Shown here: piece after piece, positions 51,993 through 59,947 of the stretch
Layout of the letters: every line of letters starts with the position of its first letter
Numbering within the stretch: the stretch's first letter is position 1
NCBI GenBank assembly: GCA_003250975.1
Contig: QKIY01000030.1
Coordinates: 38,589-102,588, forward strand
Length of the DNA: 64,000 nt
Direction of reading: 5' to 3'
Source: Gammaproteobacteria bacterium
GTDB taxonomy: Bacteria; Pseudomonadota; Gammaproteobacteria; Eutrophobiales; Eutrophobiaceae
The notes under the pieces: generated by a model
Seen by the model: only the letters and a program-made list of their open reading frames with translations
Told to the model about the DNA's origin: nothing
Databases searched by the model: none
Translations under genes and position numbers: made by a program

Positions 51993-53876
51993 ATGAGTCG
52001 CCCCGATCCCGATAGCAGACCTACTTCGGCAGAACTGCCAGCCGGTGATCCCGGCCATATTGCCTACCTTGACCGCGCCCTCTGGCAGCGTTTTACACGT
52101 GCTTCATCGGCACCAGAATTCGCCAGTGCCTGGCTCGCCCTGCAAACATCTATGTTCACAGGCGTAACACATGGTGCTGTTGTCCTTGGGGCGGACGAAA
52201 GTGGTCCTTACACACCTGTCGCAATCTGGCCAGAAGGCAATTCCGTACCTCCCGGTCTTTCACGCGTTGCAGAAACTGCCATGGCAGAACGCAGGGGGAC
52301 TGTGCATCATCACAAGGATCAGGGAAATCCGGCACATCACCTTTGCCATCTTGCCTATCCATTGCAGATTGATGATCAGTTGTTTGGTGTTGTTGCATTG
52401 GAAATCAATAATGCCAGCGACGAGCAATTAAAGTTATACATGCGTCACCTGCAATGGGGTAGTGGCTGGTTATTATCTTTTATTAACCGAAACAGCAGGA
52501 CTACGAGCTCAGTTGATCAACAATCTTTACTGATTGAACTGATTGCTTCTGCACTTGAACATCGACGATTCCAGGCTGCTTCAATGGCGGTTGTAACCGA
52601 GCTTGCTACAAGACTGAAATGTGATCGTGTCAGCCTTGGATTTCGCAAGGGAAAACATATGAAGATATATGCGTTGTCACATAGTGCACAGTTTGGTGAG
52701 CAGACTAATCTGGTCCGTGCCATTAGCAATGCAATGGATGAAGCCATTGACCAATGGCAGACTATTATATTTCCTTCACCGGAGGATCAAAAATGCATCA
52801 CTCGTGCCCATGATGACCTCGCAAGAACCGGGGGAAGTTCGCATATCTGTACGGTTATCATGAATGATGGAGATGAGTTGTTTGGATCATTGTGTTTTGA
52901 ACGTCAGGCAGAGAAACCATTTAAGGATGAAACAAAAGCTTTTCTTGAAAATGTCGCGGCGCTTATTGGGCCTCTGCTTGATATCAAACAGCGTGATGAT
53001 AGATTCATCCTTAGGAAAATGCTGGATTCCTTTAATGCTCTAATCATGAAAATAATCGGGCCGCGGCATTACGGGTTCAAGTTAATTACATTAATTTTGA
53101 CGGCTTTGCTGGTTTCCCTTTATTTTATCGAAGGAAATTATCGTATAACGGGGGATGCCGTACTAGAGGGAGCAGTTCAAAGAGCAACAGTTGCCCCCAT
53201 AGATGGTTATATTAACCAGGCACTCGCACGTGCAGGTGATGTGGTGGAAGAAGGTGACTTGCTGTTTACAATCGATGACAGGGACCTTCGACTGGAATTT
53301 GTTAAATGGTCAAGTCAAAAAGAACAGGTGCAACGAAAATATCGCGATGCACTGGCTGAAAGGGATCGCAGTGAAGTCAATATACTCAAGGCACAATTAG
53401 ATCAGGCCGAGGCACAACTAGATTTGTTGCAAGAACAGATCAACCGTACCCGTGTAACTGCGCCTTTCAACGGGGTGATTGTAAGCGGGGACCTGAGTCA
53501 ACGGCTTGGTTCTCCTGTGACACGTGGGGATGTCTTGCTTGAAATTGCACCACTTGATGAATATCGCATAGCCATACAGGTCGATGAGCGCGATATCGCA
53601 GATGTAAGGACAGGTCAACGAGGACAGCTTGTACTGACAGCCTTGCCGAAAAATGAGTATCCATTTGTTATTGAGAAGATAACGCCGGTATCCGAGGCAA
53701 AAGACGGACGTAACCGGTTTCGTGTAGAAGCCAGACTTGATGCGGATGACGATTTGCTTCGACCGGGGATGGAAGGCTCCGGGAAAATCAATATCGATAA
53801 ACGCAAGCTGTTATGGGTATGGACACATGAGTTTGTAGACTGGCTGAGATTAATCTTCTGGTACTGGCGTCCCTGA
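51993..53876 (+). CDS. GAF-GAF-TM-HlyD fusion protein
   Basis: This is a 627-residue inner-membrane protein. Residues about 30-165 and 175-330 are GAF-like sensor domains on the cytosolic side (for example LFGVVALEIN and LFGSLCFERQ closing strands). One membrane segment (about 363-382, LITLILTALLVSLYFIEG) leads to a periplasmic HlyD/MFP adaptor region: lipoyl half-motif VAPIDGYINQALARAGDVVEEGDLLFTID in part, a coiled-coil hairpin (about 425-485), then TAPFNGVIVSGDLSQRLG and a beta-barrel. GAF domains on an adaptor are unusual and suggest that adaptor assembly responds to a ligand or cytosolic partner. It starts 25 bp after the DUF3467 gene and ends 18 bp before the M50 gene. Confidence 0.85.
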   Translation: MSRPDPDSRPTSAELPAGDPGHIAYLDRALWQRFTRASSAPEFASAWLALQTSMFTGVTHGAVVLGADESGPYTPVAIWPEGNSVPPGLSRVAETAMAERRGTVHHHKDQGNPAHHLCHLAYPLQIDDQLFGVVALEINNASDEQLKLYMRHLQWGSGWLLSFINRNSRTTSSVDQQSLLIELIASALEHRRFQAASMAVVTELATRLKCDRVSLGFRKGKHMKIYALSHSAQFGEQTNLVRAISNAMDEAIDQWQTIIFPSPEDQKCITRAHDDLARTGGSSHICTVIMNDGDELFGSLCFERQAEKPFKDETKAFLENVAALIGPLLDIKQRDDRFILRKMLDSFNALIMKIIGPRHYGFKLITLILTALLVSLYFIEGNYRITGDAVLEGAVQRATVAPIDGYINQALARAGDVVEEGDLLFTIDDRDLRLEFVKWSSQKEQVQRKYRDALAERDRSEVNILKAQLDQAEAQLDLLQEQINRTRVTAPFNGVIVSGDLSQRLGSPVTRGDVLLEIAPLDEYRIAIQVDERDIADVRTGQRGQLVLTALPKNEYPFVIEKITPVSEAKDGRNRFRVEARLDADDDLLRPGMEGSGKINIDKRKLLWVWTHEFVDWLRLIFWYWRP

Positions 53877-53894
53877 AAAGGAAGGTAATTTTCA

Positions 53895-56042
53895 GTGTCT
53901 GACTCCATCTTTAGTCCTTCCTGGTATCGTGTAGCCGAACTCAGGCCACGGCTAAGGGCACATGCAAATATTCATCGCCATGATTACCGTGGTGAAATTT
54001 GGTATGTGCTACAGGATCCGCTTTCTGGCCGTTTCTACCGCTTTACACCTGCCGCTTATCAAGTTATTGGTCTGCTTGATGGTAAACGCACAGTCAATGA
54101 AGTCTGGGAAATGGCTGCATCACGATTGGAAGATGATGCGCCTACACAGGAAGAAGTCATACGATTGCTGGCCCAGTTGCATGCCGCTGATGTATTACAA
54201 AGTGAAATATCGCCGGATATCCTGGAACTTTTCAATCGCTTTCAACGTCAGGAGAAACTACGCTGGAAACAACGATTCTGGAGCCCGCTGGCAATTCGTT
54301 TTCCACTCATAGATCCGGAAAGATTCTTGGCTCTGTTTCTGCCGATTGTTCGTCCCTTTTTTAGCTTGGCAGGATTTCTTGCCTGGGTATTGATAGTCTG
54401 CTGTGGTGCTATCGTCACTTTCATGCACTGGCCTGAATTAACAGAAAATTTCACTGATCGTGTACTGGCGCCGCAAAATCTTTTACTTCTCTGGATTACC
54501 TATCCAGTTATAAAGACCTTGCATGAACTTGGGCATGCATTTGCTACAAAGGTATGGGGAGGTGAAGTACATGAGATAGGTATCATGCTTCTGGTATTCA
54601 TGCCTGTGCCTTATGTAGATGCATCAGCCGCATATGCATTTAAGGAACGCTATAAACGAATGATTGTCGGTGCCATGGGGATTATGGTTGAGTTGCTTTT
54701 GGCTGTACTGGCGCTTTTTGTGTGGTTGGCTGCAGAACAAAGTTTTGTTCGAGCATTAAGCTATAACGCTATGTTGATCGGTGGAATATCGACATTGTTT
54801 TTTAATGGGAATCCTCTATTGCGTTTTGATGGTTATTATGTGCTTGCAGATGCCCTTGAAATACCTAATCTGGGCAAACGCTCGAATCAATATCTGGGAT
54901 ATCTTGTGCAGCGCTACCTGTTTTCCGAAAAATCGGCTGTATCCCCGGCTAACTCAGAGAGTGAGCGCAAATGGCTGGTTATTTACAGTATTGCTTCATT
55001 CTGTTACCGGTTAGTTGTCATGTTTTCAATTACCTTATTTGTTGCCGGTAAATTCTTTTTTATCGGTGTATTAATTGCTATATGGGCTGTTGTAATGTTG
55101 CTGGTAGTACCTATCTTCCGCATGATGAAGTATGTTTTTAGCAATCCACGCCTTGAGCGTTGCCGGGGCCGTGCGGTCACAGTGACATCAGCAGGTCTCG
55201 GAACTGTGCTCTGCTTGTTGACAATGTTGCCAGTGCCTCTATGGACACGTGCGGAGGGAGTAGTCTGGTTGCCTGAACAGGCCATTATCCGCGCCGGCAC
55301 AGATTGTTTCATTACAGCCTTTTTAACTCCTCCGGACAGAAATGTTAGTTCCGGTCATCCATTGATTGGTTGTGAGGAGCCTACCTTACAGGCAAAAGAA
55401 CGAATGCTTCTTGCACGTCTTGAAGAGCTGGAAGCACTGCATACTGCGCAATGGCGTGAGGACAGGGTTGCCGCCAGTATTACTCAGGAAGAGATTAAAG
55501 CGGTTAAAAGCGATCTTTTAATAGTCAGAGAACAGCTTTCAGAGTTATTAATACGAAGTCCGCTGCATGGTCAATTTGTTGTTCCTCGATCAAGGGATAT
55601 CATTGGTCGATACGTCAGGAAAGGTGAAATTCTCGGCTATGTTATTACCGGGCAGGTTAAATCCGTTCATGTTGTTGTACCCCAATCAGATGTTGGCCTA
55701 GTCAGAGAGAGAACCGAATCTGTCACTGTTAGAATCGCAAGTCGCTTGCAGGAAAGCTATTCTGCATCAATGGTGCGCCAGATACCAGGCGGCAGCAAGA
55801 GATTGCCCAGCGCTGCCTTAGGTAAGAATGGCGGTGGACAACTGGATATAGATCCACGTGATGATAGCGGCACGATGACGTTGAATACAGTATTCGAATA
55901 TGAACTTGTACTCCCGGAAGGGGCAGCCAATGCGCCCGTCGGGACACGTGTCTATGTCAGATTTGATCATGGAAGCCAGGCGCTTGCTGTACAATGGTAT
56001 CTACGCCTTCGACAGATATTCCTGAGGACGTTTAATGTCTGA
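53895..56042 (+). CDS. PqqD-like/M50 site-2 protease/HlyD fusion protein
   Basis: This is a 715-residue polytopic protein. Residues about 15-105 resemble a PqqD-type winged helix (RGEIWYVLQDPLSGRFYRFTP in part, VIGLLDGKRTVNEVW), which binds peptides in RiPP systems. The membrane core is an M50 site-2 protease with HELGH (H210, E211, H214) and the third ligand in NPLLRFDGYY (D312). After further membrane segments, the C-terminus is a HlyD-like adaptor region (ILIRSPLHGQFVVPR in part, VRKGEILGYVI, VVVPQSDVGLV). It starts with GTG at 53895 after AAGGAAGG, and its end overlaps the SecA-like gene by 8 bp. Intramembrane processing or handling of the giant LEPR-XLL protein is the leading hypothesis. 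Confidence 0.87.
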   Translation: MSDSIFSPSWYRVAELRPRLRAHANIHRHDYRGEIWYVLQDPLSGRFYRFTPAAYQVIGLLDGKRTVNEVWEMAASRLEDDAPTQEEVIRLLAQLHAADVLQSEISPDILELFNRFQRQEKLRWKQRFWSPLAIRFPLIDPERFLALFLPIVRPFFSLAGFLAWVLIVCCGAIVTFMHWPELTENFTDRVLAPQNLLLLWITYPVIKTLHELGHAFATKVWGGEVHEIGIMLLVFMPVPYVDASAAYAFKERYKRMIVGAMGIMVELLLAVLALFVWLAAEQSFVRALSYNAMLIGGISTLFFNGNPLLRFDGYYVLADALEIPNLGKRSNQYLGYLVQRYLFSEKSAVSPANSESERKWLVIYSIASFCYRLVVMFSITLFVAGKFFFIGVLIAIWAVVMLLVVPIFRMMKYVFSNPRLERCRGRAVTVTSAGLGTVLCLLTMLPVPLWTRAEGVVWLPEQAIIRAGTDCFITAFLTPPDRNVSSGHPLIGCEEPTLQAKERMLLARLEELEALHTAQWREDRVAASITQEEIKAVKSDLLIVREQLSELLIRSPLHGQFVVPRSRDIIGRYVRKGEILGYVITGQVKSVHVVVPQSDVGLVRERTESVTVRIASRLQESYSASMVRQIPGGSKRLPSAALGKNGGGQLDIDPRDDSGTMTLNTVFEYELVLPEGAANAPVGTRVYVRFDHGSQALAVQWYLRLRQIFLRTFNV

Positions 56043-58029
56043 TATCAACCTGCAACACCAGATCTTTTCAGCGCCTTATCCACAAAGGGATGAATCTGGT
56101 TCCGATATAATTGAGGCTCTGGGAGAATATATTTTTTCGGATCTTCCTGAACGTTTTTTGGGAAGACGCATCAAGCTGGCTAATATATTGCCACTTGTAA
56201 ATAATCTTGAAAAAGAAATCTCCGTTATTTCTGATAATGACTTGCATGACCTATCCAGAGAATTGAGATATGAACTGCGTCAGAAGGGAATTCAAACATA
56301 TATCGTTGCAAAATCTTTTGCATTAGTGAGGGAGATAGCCAGACGTCAGCTTGGTATGCGCCATTACGATACCCAGATACTCGGAGGCTGGGCGATTTTA
56401 AAAGGAATGATAGCAGAGATGGAAACCGGTGAGGGAAAAACACTTACAGCAACCTTGCCGGCTTGTACCGCTGCAATGGCGGGTATTCCTGTACATATCA
56501 TCACGGTGAATGATTACCTTGCTAGACGAGATGCGGATTTAATGCGCCCGATCTATGAATATTTCGGCTTAAGCGTTGGTATTTCTATAGGTGGGATGCC
56601 GGAAGACCAAAGAAGGAAAGCTTATTGCTGTGATGTGGTGTATAGCACAAATAAACAGGTTGCATTTGATCATCTGCGTGATCGCCTGGTATTAAAGCAC
56701 TATTCCAGTAAGCTATGCATAAAATTAACAGATATTTCAGAACAAAAGAATGTTCCGGGGAAACAATTGCTATTAAGAGGGCTTTGTTTCGGTATTATTG
56801 ATGAAGCCGATAGTATTCTGGTTGATGAAGCCGTGACTCCGTTGATTATTTCCCGCCCCGGGGATACCAGGCATAAACGGGAAATATTTGAAAAAGCCCT
56901 GATGCTGGCTTCAAGTATGAATACCGGTGCCGATTACATAGTTGAAGCTAGAGATAGAAACCTGGAGCTGACAGAGCAGGGCGCCGATCATCTGCGCCAA
57001 GCCTGTGAAAAACTCGATGGTTTATGGAGAAACATCCGTTACCGCGAGGAGCTGGTGCTGCAGGCATTAAGAGCGCAAAGGCTTTTTGTGCGGGACAAGC
57101 ATTATCTTGTTGATGATGGCAAGGTAAAGATCGTGGATGAATTTACAGGGAGGATTATGCCAGATCGTACATGGGAAAAAGGTCTTCACCAGATGATTGA
57201 AGTAAAAGAAGGATGTGAGATTACTGGCGAAAATGAAACAATTGGCCGTATCAGTTATCAACGCTTTTTTCGGCGATACCTCAAGCTTGGAGGAATGACA
57301 GGTACTGCGAGGGAAGTAAATAATGAAATGAAGTCGGTTTACAAGCTGAAAGTCATCAATATTCCTCCATACAGGCCACTTCAGAGAAAAGCCTTACCCT
57401 GTAAAATATGGCGTACACAGAATGAAAAATGGCAATCTATAGTTGAAAGAATCAAGCAACTTTATGAAAAGGGGCAGCCAGTCCTGGTTGGTACACGTTC
57501 GGTTCTTGCATCAGAAGACCTTTCCGAGAGATTGTATGAAGCCGGCATACCTCATAATGTGTTGAATGCCCGACAGGATGAAAAAGAAGCGGAAATCATC
57601 AAACAAGCAGGGCAGAAAGGACAGATTACAGTCGCAACCAATATGGCAGGTCGAGGCACAGATATTCGGCTTCAGGAAAATGTAGCTCAACTTGGAGGTC
57701 TGCATGTAATTGTCACAGAACGACATGAGGCAGGAAGGATTGATCGCCAACTCTGTGGTCGATGCGGTCGACAGGGTGATCCTGGCAGCCATGAGGCAAT
57801 TATTTCATTGGAAGATGAGCTGGTAATGCGATATATCCCTGACTATCTCAGACTCCCAGTCAACCTCATCTGGGAAACTATGCCTTTTATAGGCAAAATT
57901 GTGGGACGTTGTCTGACATCAATTGCACAAAAGTCTGCTGAAAAGAGGCATTCATATGCGCGTCGCCGTTTATTGCGCATTGAGGAATATCTTGAAAATG
58001 TTCTCGCTTTTTCAGGGCTACAGGAATAA
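56035..58029 (+). CDS. Truncated SecA-like translocation ATPase
   Basis: This is a 664-residue SecA homologue (full SecA is about 830-900). NBD1 holds Walker A METGEGKT (T131-T136), TVNDYLARRDAD and Walker B IIDEADSILVDEA (DEAD 256-259); a peptide-crosslinking-type insertion follows; NBD2 has VATNMAGRGTDIRL, GGLHVIVTERHE and GRCGRQGDPGS. The protein stops within what should be the first long helix of the helical scaffold, so the two-helix finger, helical wing and zinc tail are absent. It is therefore not the housekeeping SecA. It overlaps the M50 gene by 8 bp and precedes the HlyD gene by 2 bp. It is probably the motor of a dedicated export route for the giant protein. Confidence 0.88.
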   Translation: MSDINLQHQIFSAPYPQRDESGSDIIEALGEYIFSDLPERFLGRRIKLANILPLVNNLEKEISVISDNDLHDLSRELRYELRQKGIQTYIVAKSFALVREIARRQLGMRHYDTQILGGWAILKGMIAEMETGEGKTLTATLPACTAAMAGIPVHIITVNDYLARRDADLMRPIYEYFGLSVGISIGGMPEDQRRKAYCCDVVYSTNKQVAFDHLRDRLVLKHYSSKLCIKLTDISEQKNVPGKQLLLRGLCFGIIDEADSILVDEAVTPLIISRPGDTRHKREIFEKALMLASSMNTGADYIVEARDRNLELTEQGADHLRQACEKLDGLWRNIRYREELVLQALRAQRLFVRDKHYLVDDGKVKIVDEFTGRIMPDRTWEKGLHQMIEVKEGCEITGENETIGRISYQRFFRRYLKLGGMTGTAREVNNEMKSVYKLKVINIPPYRPLQRKALPCKIWRTQNEKWQSIVERIKQLYEKGQPVLVGTRSVLASEDLSERLYEAGIPHNVLNARQDEKEAEIIKQAGQKGQITVATNMAGRGTDIRLQENVAQLGGLHVIVTERHEAGRIDRQLCGRCGRQGDPGSHEAIISLEDELVMRYIPDYLRLPVNLIWETMPFIGKIVGRCLTSIAQKSAEKRHSYARRRLLRIEEYLENVLAFSGLQE

Positions 58030-58031
58030 TC

Positions 58032-58865
58032 ATGTCAGGTTCCCGATTTCATAGTAAATCACTTTTTTTTATCATCCTATTCCTTATTTATTCTCAGGCC
58101 GGGGCAATAGAATATGAGTTGCAGGACGTAACCACAGATTGTGTTATAGAACCAAGCAAGATGGTTGATGTCAGTAGTTCAATATCTGGGGTGCTGGTTT
58201 CAATAAAAGTGACGCGTGGTGATGAAGTTAAAGAGGGTCAGGTGCTTGCAAAACTGGAATCAAGAGTAGAGCAGGCAACTGTTGAACTGGCACGTGCAAA
58301 TGCCGAAAGGGATCAGTTAATAAAGGCAAGAAAGGCCCAGGCTGATTTTGCGAAACGGCGCTTTGAGCGCAACAAGGAACTCTTTGCTAAAAACATGGTG
58401 TCAGAACAGATTGTAGATGAAGCCGAGACTGAGGCAATACTCGCAGAGATGGAACTGGGGGAAGCAATTGAACAAAAGCAAATTGCCGAGCTTGAGTTAA
58501 AACGCGCACTGGAATCCCTGTCAATGCGCACCATTAAGAGCCCTGTTGACGGGATTGTTGTGCAAATTTATGCACAGGAAGGCGAATCAATTGAAGACAG
58601 ACCCATCATCCAGATTGCCAGGATTGATCCCCTGTATGTCGAGGTCATTGCGCCTATTATATTACTTGGCAGGATAAAAAAAGGAATGCAGGCTGAAGTC
58701 TTACCAGAAGAGCCTGTGGGTGGGTCATATATTGCCAATGTAAAAATTGTTGATCCTGTTGTTGATGCTGCCAGTGGTACTTTCGGCATCAGGCTGGAAT
58801 TGCCTAATCCTGACTATGCATTACCCGCAGGGCTCGGTTGCGATATCCGTTTTAACGAAGATTAA
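58032..58865 (+). CDS. Periplasmic HlyD/MFP adaptor protein
   Basis: This is a 277-residue secreted adaptor with a signal peptide (SLFFIILFLIYSQAGA). It has the two lipoyl half-motifs (VSSSISGVLVSIKVTRGDEVKEG in part; IKSPVDGIVVQIYAQEGESI), a helical hairpin between them (about residues 85-160), and a short barrel ending DPVVDAASGTFGIRLELPNP in part. It should link an inner-membrane complex to an outer-membrane channel. It is the last gene of the operon. No TolC-like gene is present, so an outer-membrane partner must be elsewhere if one is needed. Confidence 0.86.
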   Translation: MSGSRFHSKSLFFIILFLIYSQAGAIEYELQDVTTDCVIEPSKMVDVSSSISGVLVSIKVTRGDEVKEGQVLAKLESRVEQATVELARANAERDQLIKARKAQADFAKRRFERNKELFAKNMVSEQIVDEAETEAILAEMELGEAIEQKQIAELELKRALESLSMRTIKSPVDGIVVQIYAQEGESIEDRPIIQIARIDPLYVEVIAPIILLGRIKKGMQAEVLPEEPVGGSYIANVKIVDPVVDAASGTFGIRLELPNPDYALPAGLGCDIRFNED

Positions 58866-58954
58866 ATTCTGTATCCCCGTCGCTTTGTCAATATAACCCA
58901 TTGATTTAAAAGATAATATTGCATATTATAAATGACTCGGTTTCTTGATTCTGT

Positions 58955-58996
58955 CAGGATTTATCCTGTGAACCCGCAGTGTACTAGGCACAGGAT
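58955..58996. repeat. Overlapping inverted repeats after the export operon
   Basis: CAGGAT (58955-58960), ATCCTGTG (58963-58970) and CACAGGAT (58989-58996) allow two exclusive pairings: a 6-bp pair with a 2-nt centre and an 8-bp stem with an 18-nt loop. No T-run follows, so it is not a standard terminator. It lies between the HlyD stop and the tRNA. Confidence 0.4.
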
Positions 58997-59045
58997 CAGA
59001 CTGAAAAATGTATAATTAAAAGTACCAGATCGCTCGAATAATTTA

Positions 59046-59121
59046 TGGCGCCCTGGGCAGGAGTCGAACCTGCGACCTACCGCTTAGGAGGCGGTTGCTC
59101 TATCCACTGAGCTACCAGGGC
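59046..59121 (-). tRNA. tRNA-Arg (anticodon CCU)
   Basis: Read on the minus strand, the 76-nt sequence folds as a standard tRNA. The acceptor stem GCCCTGG pairs with CCAGGGC. A D-arm GCTC..GAGC, an anticodon stem ACCGC/GCGGT with loop CTCCTAA (anticodon CCT, decoding AGG), a 5-nt variable loop and the T-arm GCAGG-TTCGACT-CCTGC follow. The discriminator is G and the 3' CCA is encoded, as usual in gammaproteobacteria. No integrase or repeated tRNA end is visible nearby. Confidence 0.96.
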
Positions 59122-59263
59122 ATTTTGATATGCTGCCTATGAGTGGCGAAGTTTATCACGGCCTTCGCATTGCCTGAAGAATACCTTGAATTCACATGAC
59201 TATCACACACGGCATGATAATGCTGTTACCATTTCCTATGGATTAATACAATCTGCCGTGCCC

Positions 59264-59947
59264 ATGAAATACAATATTTTGTTAATTGAAGATCACCGGG
59301 ATATTGCGGATATGGTCTGCGAGTATCTCGAACGCCGCGATTTTATTATAGATTATGCCTCGGACGGGGTGACCGGTCTGCACCTCGCGGTTAGTAATGA
59401 ATATGACGCTATCATTCTGGATCTGATGCTGCCCGGTATGGATGGCATTGATTTATTGAAGAAATTGCGTGATCAGGCCAGGAAGACTACCCCGCTGTTA
59501 ATTTTAACGGCACGCGATACCCTGCAGGAGAAGATTGGGGGACTTGAGGCAGGGGCCGACGATTACCTGGTAAAACCCTTTGAGATACTGGAGCTTGAAG
59601 CCCGGCTTCGCGCCCTGGTGCGCCGTAATCGGGGTGAGGTAACCCAGGAAGTCCTGCGTGTTGCCGATCTGAGTTTTGATACCAGCAGTATGCGGGTGAT
59701 CCGTTCCGGAACAGAATTGAAACTGACACCCATCGGTCTCAAAATCCTGGCGATTCTCATGCGTGCGTCACCAAAGGTTGTCAGCCGTCGAGAGATCGAA
59801 AGGCAGATATGGGGCGATATCCTGCCAGACAGTGACACTCTGCGCAGCCATATGTATAGCCTCCGCAAAGTCATCGACAAACCTTTCGAAAGACAATTGA
59901 TGCATACTATCCAGAACACGGGATTCAAGCTCGAAGACCATGACTAG
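59264..59947 (+). CDS. OmpR/PhoB-family response regulator
   Basis: This is a 227-residue two-domain regulator. The receiver domain has the acidic pair (ED at 9-10), phospho-acceptor D53 in LDLMLPGMDG, T82 and K104 (VKPFE). The C-terminal winged helix (LTPIGLKILAILMRA, SRREIERQIWGD, LRSHMYSLRKVID) is OmpR-like. The ATG at 59264 gives a normal receiver start; an upstream TTG (59186) would add 26 unlikely residues. It overlaps the histidine kinase gene by 8 bp. The 11-bp-spaced repeats upstream of the desaturase gene are a likely target. Confidence 0.93.
   Translation: MKYNILLIEDHRDIADMVCEYLERRDFIIDYASDGVTGLHLAVSNEYDAIILDLMLPGMDGIDLLKKLRDQARKTTPLLILTARDTLQEKIGGLEAGADDYLVKPFEILELEARLRALVRRNRGEVTQEVLRVADLSFDTSSMRVIRSGTELKLTPIGLKILAILMRASPKVVSRREIERQIWGDILPDSDTLRSHMYSLRKVIDKPFERQLMHTIQNTGFKLEDHD

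Noticed and set aside
59046..59121. Genomic-island attachment at tRNA-Arg
   Set aside because: No integrase and no duplicated tRNA 3' end were found in the window, so an island boundary is not supported.
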